The translations under genes were made by a program, and so were the position numbers. From Dermatemys mawii (lineage: Eukaryota; Chordata; Testudines; Dermatemydidae), in NCBI GenBank assembly GCA_007922305.1, contig ML677358.1:13386943-13450942 (forward strand): a DNA stretch of 64,000 nucleotides. Reading direction: 5' to 3'. The notes beneath the pieces are model-generated. The model did no database searches and was not told where the DNA came from. It worked only from the letters and a program-made list of their open reading frames with translations. Shown in pieces: positions 25,515 through 36,109 of the stretch (the stretch's first letter is position 1; every line of letters starts with the position of its first letter).

Positions 25515-26650
25515 AGAATTTGACAATTAAAGCAAAACCTAAACCCACAAATTAAGAAGGTTCTGATAACCCAACTCTAAAAAGGCCCAATCACCTGGGC
25601 AATCAGGATAGTATTCATGTTGGAAAGTTCCGAGGGTGAAACTAAAAGTTTCCATAATAGTCTATTGATTCTGAGATAATGTTATCTATGAGGTGAAGAG
25701 GGCTCAGCAAACTCTCAGAGGTAGCCAATATTTAGCAGAATGAAGGCCAATGTGTTTTACGTGGGAGAGGAGATAACAGTATCTTTCTCAGTCAGAAAGT
25801 TGCAATAGATGGTAAGCAGCATCTCCCTGTACTATTTCAAAGTGGTTAAAGAACCCCCCAAAAAAGCAATATAACATTAGTGGAGACAAATTCAGTCCTT
25901 GTGTAAACAGGAAGAAAATGGAGCTGCTCTTACTAACACTCACCTGAATTTGGTCTCATTTATCTATACATCATGGAAAACTGCTCCTTTATAATTAGCC
26001 ATTAGCCCTGCCCCAAAGGTTTTCAGTAACTCCACACAGAAATGTTCACTCTATATTGATTGAAACAAATACATCCTACTATTATCTGCATCATGGCACA
26101 CACAAACCTCATACAGCAAAGCAATCCGTTTCCACATGTTTCAGACCACCTTGGTGTTAAATAACTGGTATGTATATCCAGTTCTTTTCCTCCCCGAACA
26201 CACAATTCTAAAGTCACATTTATGCAGATCATAGCTTTTGTCCCCAACCCAACTTTACAAGAAATAAATTAGTGTCTTTACTTAAAGAATCAAAGAAACT
26301 CGGTGCCTTTTTTTAACCACTTCACAGAAATCAATGTATTATATCAATATAAGCACAGACTCACAGACTTTACTGGATATGTAAGATCACTCAAAAAACA
26401 TGTTTTACATTTCCAAATCAAAAATGAAAAGACAGGTTTGAGGTAGGTTGGTTGGTTTTATATACAAAATGTTAATTTCATTGTTTTCCAAGGTATTTGA
26501 CAAGAAATTTCAACTGTGACTTCCAATCCATCCAGAGCTCTGGAAGGGAAACAGATATAGCCGAGTATCCCACCCATTTCTATGATTAGCAGGCTAATTC
26601 ATCAATAAAATTACAAGAGATGCATGTGCTATCATTTAGCATAACACTGT
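25515..26650. other. Intergenic DNA, nothing recognised
   Basis: AT-rich DNA without definable features. Confidence 0.45.
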
Positions 26651-26651
26651 G

Positions 26652-27424
26652 GTCTGGTCTACAGTGTGCGATTATTTCGGAATTAGCCGAGTTAAATCGA
26701 ATTAAAACTGATTCCGTCCACACAACCAACCCTGTTTTGTCAATTTAAAAGGCTCTTTAAAGGGCTCTGTACTCCACCTCAGCAAGGGGAGTAGCATTAA
26801 AATTGACATTGCAGTTCCGGATTAGAGGTACTGCGGATGCAATTCGATGTTATTGGCCTCTGGGAGCTATCCCAGAATGCTCCATTGTGACCGCTCTGGA
26901 CAACACTTTCAATTCAGCTACACTCGCCAGGTAGGCAGGAAAAGCCCCGGGAACTTTTGAATTTCATTTCCTGTTTGGCCAGCGTGGCGAGCTCATCAGC
27001 ACAGGTGACCGTGCAGAGCCCACCATCATAGGCGACCATGCAGAGTTCACCACCGCAGAAGACCATGCAAGCTCCCCGCTTGCTCCCCACAGCATTACCC
27101 ACCCCCAGCAAACACCGCGTGTCAGCGCTTTTCCCCTCCTGTGGGGGGGGGGGGAGCATAGGGAGTCTGCTGCCGTGGAGAAAGCAGGCAGCCAAGTGAT
27201 ATTAGAGGGGAGAATTGCTCAACTTTAAACGAGCATTTTCCCTAATTGATCAGCAATGTAACAATGAAACAATGTTAACCGGGACGACTTTAAGCGAGGA
27301 GTTCCTGTACACTGAAGTATTTTTCCATTGATACAGCTGTGTCTATGCCACAGGTTAGGTCAGGATTTCACACCCCTGACTGAAGTAGTTATGTTGATCC
27401 AACTTTTAAGCATAGACCAGGCTT
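26652..27424. mobile_element. Harbinger element mosaic with an embedded Tigger-like end
   Basis: The left end GGTCTGGTCTACAGTGTGCG and following GGAATTAGCCGAGTTAAATC fit the start of a turtle PIF/Harbinger element, to about 27080. The right end, inverted, begins TTAAGCCTGGTCTATGCTTA, a second Harbinger-type terminus. Between them, GACTTTAAGCGAGGAGTTCC then TGTA (to about 27310) looks like the terminus of a Tigger-like element. A G run sits at 27137-27152. At least two insertions are implied. No transposase frame is intact. Confidence 0.5.
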
Positions 27425-27429
27425 AAGTT

Positions 27430-29420
27430 TCTAGTCCTCCTAGATAAAGAGAAATGCTTGAAAATATCACCGGAATGAAATCCAAAGGCTCAGCCCCCAG
27501 AAGAAAAAGTAAAGGAACTTGATGTTTATTATTTTTTTAAATTTCATCTCATGATTGTATGGTTGCCTGATTCAAGTTTTTTGAATGTTTGGAAGTACTG
27601 CCATTGTACCATGTAGCTTATGTTACTTCCTTCCCTGAAACCTCATTTCTCAGTACTTTTATAGCTGCCATACCATGTATGCTTCAAGCTAGGAATCTGC
27701 CTCGTTGCATGAAGTACTCAGGCTAGGAAGCATTACAAGTTTTCTGTCTTGAAACAAAGTTGGAGGGAATAGTAAAACCCAGAATCCTAAAATACAGCGG
27801 GCAAACCTCTATTGTCCTTTCACTTCATGTAATACATAGTCCATTTAAAATCTCTCTCATATTCAAGATTATTCATGTATAAAGCCTCCTTTTCAGATGT
27901 ACTTTTATCAAACAGCGTAACAGCTGTAATTTATAGTAACTAGGTTGGAAAACAGAGACGAGCGATAATGCCCTATGTGAAATAAAATGGAGATCTTTCT
28001 TCTTTTAGGTGAATCTTCTTTGAATTGTTCAGCTGTTTGAAAGGGAAAAGGATAACTAACTGAACTGCTTCTCTATACAAGTGGGGAGATAAGAACACCT
28101 CCAGTGGGTCGCTATGTTTTCTTAACAGAGAATAATAATTGGCATCCTGCTGTTAAGATTCAGTGTCTTGTCATCTTTGCTTTTCCTCTTAATCCTATTA
28201 ATTCCAAAAGATTTTACATGTTGCACTGGCTGCAGTCTGGAAACCTAGTGTTAGTCACCATAGCAAAATTTTTAGTAGTGCATATGAATAACAGCCCTTT
28301 TTAAAAAATCTCATCTAACGATGGTCTGGATCACTGAGGCATGAAAGAAAAATGCAGGATCCTAAAACTAATAAAGGAGGCTGAAGTTAAATACAATTTT
28401 ATTATATTTTTTTTCATAATTAACGTAAAACAAATGGGTTCATTTTTTTCATTTAATAAGGAAACATGAGTCATTGACATTGTTCTGGCCATTACTGCCT
28501 CCAAACTTGTCAGATCTTATAAACTAAGCAGAGGTGATTTACATCAGCATTTAGATAGGAGACTTTTCATTAATTCCTGTACTGCCAGGATATAGTGTTA
28601 CTGATCTTCCCTGAATCAATACTAAATCAGTATCCCACAGCATTCAGGGGCATTGTGCTACCTGAAGTGCTGTCTTTCAGATGTATAATACAGATAATAC
28701 CCAGGCCCAAGCCTTAAGTCACTGACCACTTCAGTGCTCTCTAATTTACTAAGGAAGTAATGGACAAAACAAACCTCTGTTGTTTTCCCATGGTATTGTA
28801 CTTGTGTATCCCTACTGACGTCTTAATGTGTCAGCAATTCAAAGGATGCTTCCAAAGATTTCATAATACTTTTAATGTTAGTGGTGTCAAGCTTGAGGTC
28901 CTGGCCAAATTTCATTTTGAATAACTACATTCTTCTCAGGAAAGTTCTCTGCTAGTTTCAGATGGAAACGAAAACCCAGATATGTTGCTATCAAAGAAAG
29001 GTCAGAGGTTATTGCATATCAGTGGAGGGATGACTAAGCCCTAAACCATGTATGCTATCTGGAAAGCACTTAATTAGCCTTTTGGTTGAAATGATCTGTA
29101 TGCATATAAGGTATTACCAAGTCATAACAGTCTGACTCCATAGTTAATATTGTCGGACAGTTTCCAGTATTGGGCTGATTTTGAAACTGCCATCACAAAT
29201 TCCTAGGAAAAGCGCCTTTAATTTATATTCTCTTCCCACAGAAGAATTTTTCTGGACAGTTTCAGTTTAATTAGCAAAGTCACTCTTGAGTTAGGTAATT
29301 TTTTTAAAATGGTGGGTTTTTGCTTTTAAAAAAAATCAAATTCTATCCATTCGTAACTCAAATATGACCGGATGGAAAAACTTCAGATTTCTTTTATACA
29401 CTAAATCTCAGTGAGGCTAT
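27430..29420. other. Gene-free stretch
   Basis: A GTGCTGTCTTTCAGATGTAT string near 28665 is a fragment of a widespread amniote repeat I cannot name. No other features were seen. Confidence 0.4.
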
Positions 29421-29424
29421 GTAG

Positions 29425-29730
29425 AAAGGGAAGCATGATCTTATGGTTAAGTCACTGGTCAGAAACTCAGAAGCTCTAGGTACAATTTCTGTCTCTGCTA
29501 TATGCTGATTGTGTGACTTGGGCAAATCACTTTCTCTCTCTCATGTACATCTGTAAAATGAGGATACTTATTCTTTCCTTCCCCAAACCTTGTTGACTTG
29601 TATTGATTGTAAGCTTTTTGAGGCAGCTTTTTCTATTTCTATGTACAGGTGCCTCGCACGATGGGACCCTGATTTTTGTTGCGATCTTGAGAAGCCGCTA
29701 TAACATAAATAATAATAAAAACTACTGGAT
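29425..29730 (+). repeat. MIR/CORE-type SINE, nearly full length
   Basis: CATGATCTTATGGTTAAGTC is followed by GTGTGACTTGGGCAAATCAC and CATCTGTAAAATGAGGATAC (the CORE region). Then come GATTGTAAGCTTTTTGAGGC, GTGCCTCGCACGATGGGACC and an AATAATAATAA end. The order tRNA-like head, CORE, then LINE-type tail is that of an amniote MIR. Confidence 0.75.
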
Positions 29731-30117
29731 AGGGCTGCTACATAGTGGGGGTGTGAAAGTTTTTAGTTGTTATGGTTGTCTGTGTGTGTGTTACAATTTC
29801 TGCGAGAGGCACAGTGAATGCTACAAGCCCTGCTCTACCCTACTAATCAATCTTTCATTAAAAAAATAAAAGTAACCCCATCACAAGCCTTCTCAAATGG
29901 TCAGAACAAAGCCTGAAACTGGGTCCATCATGTTTGTTTGAAAGTAAATATTAGCAAACGTAGTATATCCTTGTTATTGTTATTACTAGAACCTCCGCTG
30001 CAATGTTCCCACACGAATCTAGAGTTTCTAAAGTTCAAGTGAGATTGTATCTAAAGTAGAGGGAGGGACTTAAAGAGAGAGAAAAAGATATTTTGTCCTG
30101 TAGTGTTTATCCTACAG

Positions 30118-30877
30118 CAGGGGTCTCAAAACTCAAATGACCACGAGGGCCACATGAGGACTAGTACATTGGCCCAAGGGCCGCATCACTGATGCCTCCT
30201 GCCACCCCAGCCCTGCCCCCACTCCACCCCTTTCATGAGGCCCCGCCCCTGCTCCAGCCCCACCTCTTCCCACCCTACCCCTGCCCCCATTCCAGCCCCT
30301 TCCCCAAAATCTCCACCCCAGCTCCACCCCCTCCCTGCCCCCGGGGGGGCAGGAGGGGTGCAGGGTGTGGTGGGGGCTCAGGGCAGGGAGTTGGGGTGCA
30401 GGAGGGGTATGGGGTGCAGCGGGGACTCAGGGCAAGGGTTCAGGGTGCAGAAGGGGTGCAGTGTGAGGCAGAGGGCTCAGGGCAGAGGGTTGGGGTGCAG
30501 GAGGGGTGCAGGGGNNNNNNNNNNGGGCAAGGCAGGCTCCCTGCCTGCCTGCCCTGCCCGCACACTGCTCCGGGAAGTGGCCAGAACCTGGTGGGTGGGG
30601 GGGGGCACATGGGCCTCTGTGTTGCCCTGACCACTCCTCCAGCTACCTCCCCCGAAGCTCCCGTTCCCAGTCAATGGGAGCTGCAGGGGACATGGAAGCA
30701 AGGGCAACACACAGATGCCTGTGCCTCCCCATCCAGGTTCCGGCCACTTCACAGAGCAGCGCAGGGGCAGGGCGGGACAGGCAGGCAGGGAGCCTACCCT
30801 GCTCCCCGGTGCGCGCTGGGCTGGAGCTGCTCTAGGGGGGCCTTAGGGAGCCGGCGAACCGCAGAAAATAACCCCTG
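30118..30877 (+). mobile_element. hAT-like element with exact 8-bp target duplication and an assembly gap
   Basis: The left end is CAGGGGTCTCAAAACTCAAA; the right end, inverted, is CAGGGGTTATTTTCTGCGGT. TCCTACAG occurs exactly on both sides (30110-30117 and 30878-30885). The interior is GC-rich with a G-rich minisatellite (about 30340-30514) running into ten Ns at 30515-30524, so true length is unknown. The long open frame here crosses the gap and leaves the element, so it is not a gene. Confidence 0.88.
30515..30524. other. Assembly gap (10 N)
   Basis: Ten undetermined bases inside a G-rich tandem repeat; probably a collapsed or unsized gap. Confidence 1.
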
Positions 30878-30889
30878 TCCTACAGTGAG

Positions 30890-32035
30890 GATTTGGGACC
30901 TACTACTATCAGATAAGGGAATTTTTTCTTTAGCTCACGTCAATAGTCCTGTGTCTGTGGAGCTAAAGGACCAGTGTTTTTGTCCCATTTCCTTGTGCCT
31001 AATTTACATATTAATTGTAGCTATTCTCTGCACTACATGGATATTAGTATCCCCAGAGTTTGATCTGGCCCATTATAGAGATAGGGAACAGCTGTCAAGT
31101 CTTGATCCCAATCTGGACATGGATGTCCTCAAAGTTTTACTGTTGTCACTTCAAGCTAATTATAATTATTATAACCAATAAATATTGTTGCCTCTATTTT
31201 TATGAAGCCACAAGTGTTAGCTGAGAAGCCAGCCAAGATACTTCAGACCTTTTCTAGCCAGTCCTGAGCCAACCACTCTGCAAATATTCTGCTGCCTTCA
31301 TTTGGTACTCCATTGGGCAGCACTTCCCAGCTAACTGAGCTGCTTTTATGTTAAAATTTTACTTAAGAAACCAAGCAGTGACTTCTTAGCTCCTAGCACA
31401 GCTTCTTATATAAAAGCTTAACTCAAAAGCGGACTACTAGATGAGAAGCTATGCTGAGTGTAGAGAAGCCAAAGGGATAGAGAGAAAGGAGGAGAGACTT
31501 GCATGGAGACAATACTAAAGTATTTGGCTGCCTTTGTAGCTAGGGCCTCTAGTATTTACTTTGAGAAATCATTAAAAATAGAGGAAGAGAGACTTTTTAG
31601 TAGAGCTAAAGACCAGATGCCAAAACTACAAAATTGGGGTAATCTGGATGTGAACTCTGGGACTCAGACTTATCATTTCCCTCTTGTGCTTTTTTCTTGT
31701 CACCTATCTTGTATGCATTATGTAAATGAGCTGAGCTGAAGACAGGATCACACTTCTTGCACGATTAACACATACAACATCATCAAGATAACCCCCAATG
31801 GCCAATCAGAACGTACATTTGGCTAAACAGTTGTCGTAGTTGTATTATAATACTTGAATTAAGCAGGCTCAGGCTTCAATATACATATTTTTTCCATGTA
31901 TCGAAATAACCACATGGGACCAAATCTGAGCCTCAAGCTCACAAACTTAGCTCCCAGTGAATCCATAGACACTGGTATAGGGGGAAGGGAGAATGAGACA
32001 AATAGCACTCCTTGGGGTAGAGATTAGGGGACCCC
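30890..32035. other. Intergenic DNA, nothing recognised
   Basis: No exon or definable repeat was recognised. Confidence 0.4.
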
Positions 32036-32039
32036 ACTG

Positions 32040-32960
32040 TGACAGATATTATGAACACATGCAATATCTTTGAGACTATTATATCACTTTATACATGGTA
32101 TCTGTATCTTTTAGAGTGAGGAATTTTATTCTAGCTCGATGAGGAGAGTTCCTGAGCTCCCCGCAGCAACTAAAATCAGTGGTGGGTAATTATTGCAAAA
32201 CCTTGGGACAGGTAAAAAACTCCAGAGAAGTGCCACTCCAGGGAGCTCAGACTCATCAAATCTCAATTGGTGTGTGAGATGTGTGCATGTGGCCTTTAAG
32301 GGTGTGTCTACACAGCCCATGCCAGCAAGCCTCCCAACTGGGGTTGAGAGACTTGGGATTGTGGGGATTGTGCTTCCTAACACCATCTTTATTAAGCCCA
32401 GTCTGGGTGCACCCCAGACCCTGAGGCCTTTTGAAGTGTTCCCCTGCAATATCCAGGCCTTGACACTGGCTCCTCACAGAAATACCAGGTCTGCTGTTCT
32501 CAGGGGAACAGTATACACGCCAGCATGTATGATTCAGCTCAGGACCTGCACTTTGCTTAACACCACAGCACTGAGATACATTTATAGTAAAAACAAGATT
32601 AACTTTACTGTCAGCGTCTAGAGATTCAGGAGATAGCGAGTAAGGATATTGGAAATAAATGGTTACATATAAAATGAAAGCATAACACTCTTTCTAAAGA
32701 CTAAGAGACAGAATAACCATCAGTGGCTTGTTTTTCCTGAGTGTTACTTCCCTGTTGACTTCACATCTCTTCATTAACATTTGAATTTGTAGGTAAATTG
32801 GCATTCATTGTGTTAGCTTATGATGCTTAATTTACATCCCGACAGAGAGATATACATTAATTACCTTCTGTCTGGAGGAAAACCTGTTTTTCACCTCTCT
32901 TGGTAACTGTTACCTTGATACAGACTTTAAAAATGAATTTTCATTATATAGACATAACTC
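32040..32960. mobile_element. Possible LTR-retroelement remnants
   Basis: TGTGACAGATATTATGAACA starts like an LTR. AACACCATCTTTATTAAGCC followed by CAGTCTGGGTGCACCCCAGA is a string I recall as repetitive in turtles. GGGTGTGTCTACACAGCC at about 32300 is a MITE-type terminus. No matching far end was found. Confidence 0.3.
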
Positions 32961-32964
32961 CTTA

Positions 32965-34385
32965 CATAGTATCTATATATACATTTCAAAACAATATTAA
33001 TGTCCAGTGTGACCCCAGCTTTTGTTTACGACCTCACATGACATTCTTTGGTGAACTAGCATATACATGCTGGAATCAAGATATTCCTGTAATACCCTTA
33101 CCAGTTGGTATTAAGGGGTTCTTGGGTCACACAGATGTTCACCTTTTGTTCACCCTAATGCACTGTTTGGGTTAAATGTACCTATTGTTCACACTAATGC
33201 ATTATTTATTTTTACTCAGATATTTAACCACTAGTCGTGAGATTATCACTAATAATCACAGTTCTGTTGGTGGCTCCACATTTGGAATGTACCTTGTCAA
33301 ACCAAAGCTATGAATAATTATTTTAATCCAGTTCGGAGTTTGGGGTTCATTACTGTTACCAAGACAGTCAGAGTTAACTTGGCTCAAATGTCAAAAAATA
33401 TTCAGGTGCATAAGACACCAATGATCAGAGCTGACTGGAGTATTGAATTTTAATTAGAAAAGAGATCACATAAAACTCAGAGGCTTCCATGCACTAAGAA
33501 AACAACTGTGACATTCTTTGTTCCATTCTGGGTATTTCTTACTGACTTTAATCTCCAGTGATAATTTCCAAAGGGTTGTGGTTCTGCCTCACTTAAACAA
33601 TGGTTTTAACTTTCAAACTTTGCCTCTTAAGTCTTTATTACCAAGTAACATTGGAGAACAGAGCCTCATAAAAGGTCTTTTTTTTTTCCATTATGAGAGT
33701 TAGATGGTTAGGTAACAACATAGTATAAACCAAAGAGATTTTTTCTTATCTGCAGCTCAGTTTATTTGGTGGTAAATCAAAACTGTGCATCTCGGTAACT
33801 CTTTAATAATAGCAGGGTTTGTGCATGCCCCATCCAGACAGTGTTATGAAAATGTCTTATTGCTTACTTTGTATGTAATAAACAAACTGTTATAAATCGG
33901 ATTGATTTACACTCATTTGCATGAGAAAAGATCACAATCCACGTTATAGTTAACAGACCCATCTGGAAAAAAGAAAAAGAAAAAAAAAAGAAAGCCTTTC
34001 CTTCAAGCTTTGTTTCTTTAAGAATTTTTTCTTGGCAGAATCATTTATAATGAGCTTGTTCCTTTTCCTAGTCCTAGGAGGGACACACACAGTGATCAAG
34101 CAGGCTTTTTAGTTCAAGACATCCGATCTAAGGCTAATAATCTGCAGATTCTCTGGCTAAAGCTGTAACTAAATCTAAGTTTTAAAGCAGCAGTCCACAA
34201 TCAGAATAAAATTACAAGGTTTTCCTTTTTTGCACACAGAGATTATGGGATGACTCCACGGGTAATATATTTAAAATTATTTGCAGCTTTTCTTATGGCA
34301 GAGCTTTTATTATGGCATCTGTTTGTATGGTGATCACCCAAGTCACCAAGGAACTCAAAACTCTAGACTGTTTAGTTTGCTTCTT
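32965..34385. other. Intergenic DNA, A-rich in part
   Basis: An A-rich tract lies at 33966-33992. Nothing else definable. Confidence 0.45.
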
Positions 34386-34389
34386 AGGA

Positions 34390-35930
34390 GGGTATGTCTA
34401 CAGTACGAAATTATATCAGATTTATAGAAGTTGATTTTTCAGAAGAGATTTTATACATTTGATTGTATGTGTCCCCACTAAACGTGCTAAGTCGGCAGAG
34501 TGCGTTCCCAGTACCAAGGCTAGCATCAACTCTCTGAGCGGTGCACTGTTGGTAGCTATCCCACAGTTCCTGCAGTCTCTGCCATCCATTGGAGTTCTGG
34601 GTTTAGCTCCCAGTGCATGATGGGGACAAAAACATTCTTGCGGGTTTTCCTGGGCGCATCTCGTAAATCACCCGTCCCTCCATGCAAGGTACGGCAAACA
34701 ATCATTTTGCACCATTTTTCCAGCAGCAGACAGTGAAGTAGATCTGCAGAACTCTGCTATCCCACGACTCATACAATAGGATTGAAAACTATTGTCAGAA
34801 GACAGTGCAATACGACCGAAAGCCATCATCATCATACACCACTACTTCTACTGCAACTCTGCTCTACTGCTCTGCTGTCCCACAACTCGTGCAATACAAT
34901 GGAAAGCCATCGTCTCCCATACACCACAGCTTCCGCTGCAACTCTGCTCTCCTGCTCTGCCGCAGAAGACGATGCAATAGGACTGCTACCTGTCTTTGTA
35001 AACGATGTACAGCTGCACCGCTTCCACTGCCACTCTGCTTTCCTGCTCTCTCCTGTTCTCCTTCGTTTCACGCCTTTTTTCCTGGATTACCCATGCAGGC
35101 GCCATACCATGGCAAGCATGGAGCCCGCTCGGTACACCGCTGCAGTTGTGGCCATTGTAAACACCTCTCGCATTGTCCAGCAGTATTTGCAGAACCTGCA
35201 AAATCAGCTGAGGAAGGGACGATATGGACACAAACATTCCTAGAAGAAAGCCATGTGGCGATTGGGACATCATGGTGACGTTGGGCCACGTTCATGCCAT
35301 GGAATGCCGATTCTGAGCCCAGGAAATGAGTACAGACTGGTGGGACCGCATAGTGTTGCAGATATGGGATGATTCCCAGTAGCTGCGAAACTTTCCCATG
35401 GATGAGGCCATTTTCATGGAACTTTGTGATTTGCTGTTCCCTGCCCTGAAGCGCAAAGACACCAAAATGAAAGCAGCCCTCACAGTTGAGAAGCGAGTGG
35501 CCATAGCCCTGTGGAAGTTTGCAATGCCTGACAACTGCCAGTCAGTCGGGAACCAGTTTGGAGTGGACAAATCTACTGTGGGGGTTGCAGCGCAGCAGGT
35601 AGCCAATGCAATCATTGACCAGCAGCTATCGGGGTAGTGACTTTGTGAAATGTGCAGGCCATTGTCGATGGCTTTGCTGCGATGGGGTTCCCTAACTGTG
35701 GTGGGACGATAGATGTAATGCATATCCCTATCTTGGTACCAGAAAACCAGGGCGGCCAGTATGTAAACTGCAAGGGGAACTTTTCCATGGTGCTGCAAGC
35801 ACTGGTGGATCACAAGGGACATTTCACTGACAACAACGTGGGATGGCCGGGAAAGGTGCACGAAGCTCACACCTTCAGGGACTCTGGTCTGTTTGAAAGA
35901 AGAATCAGGATCAGCAGAATCTAGACTGAG
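34390..35930 (+). mobile_element. PIF/Harbinger transposon, 3'-truncated
   Basis: The left end GGGTATGTCTACAGTACGAA and the following AATTATATCAGATTTATAGA match the start of turtle Harbinger elements as I recall them. An upstream leader with a degraded N-terminal frame (MASMEPARYTAAVV near 35108) precedes the transposase remnant at 35398-35924. Similarity stops near 35925, before the catalytic glutamate region, and no right inverted terminus was found. Just beyond, 35964-36006 has a 12-bp inverted pair (ATTATCCAAAGA/TCTTTGGATAAT) that may be a Tigger-like end. Confidence 0.8.
35398..35924 (+). pseudogene. Harbinger (HARBI1-like) transposase fragment, frameshifted
   Basis: The first frame (35398-35637) carries MELCDLLFPALKRKDTKMKA and SVGNQFGVDKSTVG, the helix-turn-helix part of HARBI1-type transposases. 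After a stop and frame change, 35652-35924 carries QAIVDGFAAMGFPNCGGTID, then HIPILVP, NCKGNFSMVLQALVDHKG and VGWPGKVHEAHTFRDSGLF, the DDE_Tnp_4 domain. The first two catalytic aspartates (in GTID and QALVDHKG) are present. The third acidic residue is lost with the 3' end. It cannot encode a working enzyme. Confidence 0.88.
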
Positions 35931-36067
35931 TAGCATTTTAAATCTACTGAGCCAGGTAACCCAATTATCCAAAGACTTTGGGTTTCCTCTGAGATCTTTG
36001 GATAATCAAAGTTTTGCTGTACATCTGTAAAACTTCCCTCCCATTGGATAAAATATTGGATGGATAT

Positions 36068-36107
36068 TGTCATGTCTTCACACATGTGTATGTGTGAAAA
36101 CATGACA
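36068..36107. other. Near-perfect inverted repeat, 17-bp arms
   Basis: The arm at 36068-36084 pairs with 36091-36107 with one mismatch; the spacer is 6 bases. The arms include TTCACACA/TGTGTGAA. Confidence 0.9.
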
Positions 36108-36109
36108 CC

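Noticed and set aside
30192..31181. 329-codon open frame
   Set aside because: It spans ten undetermined bases, a G-rich tandem repeat, and the right end of a hAT element.
34782..35278. Overlapping frames of about 150 codons before the transposase
   Set aside because: Part of the Harbinger leader; only the short MASMEPARYTAAVV segment looks like degraded element coding sequence.
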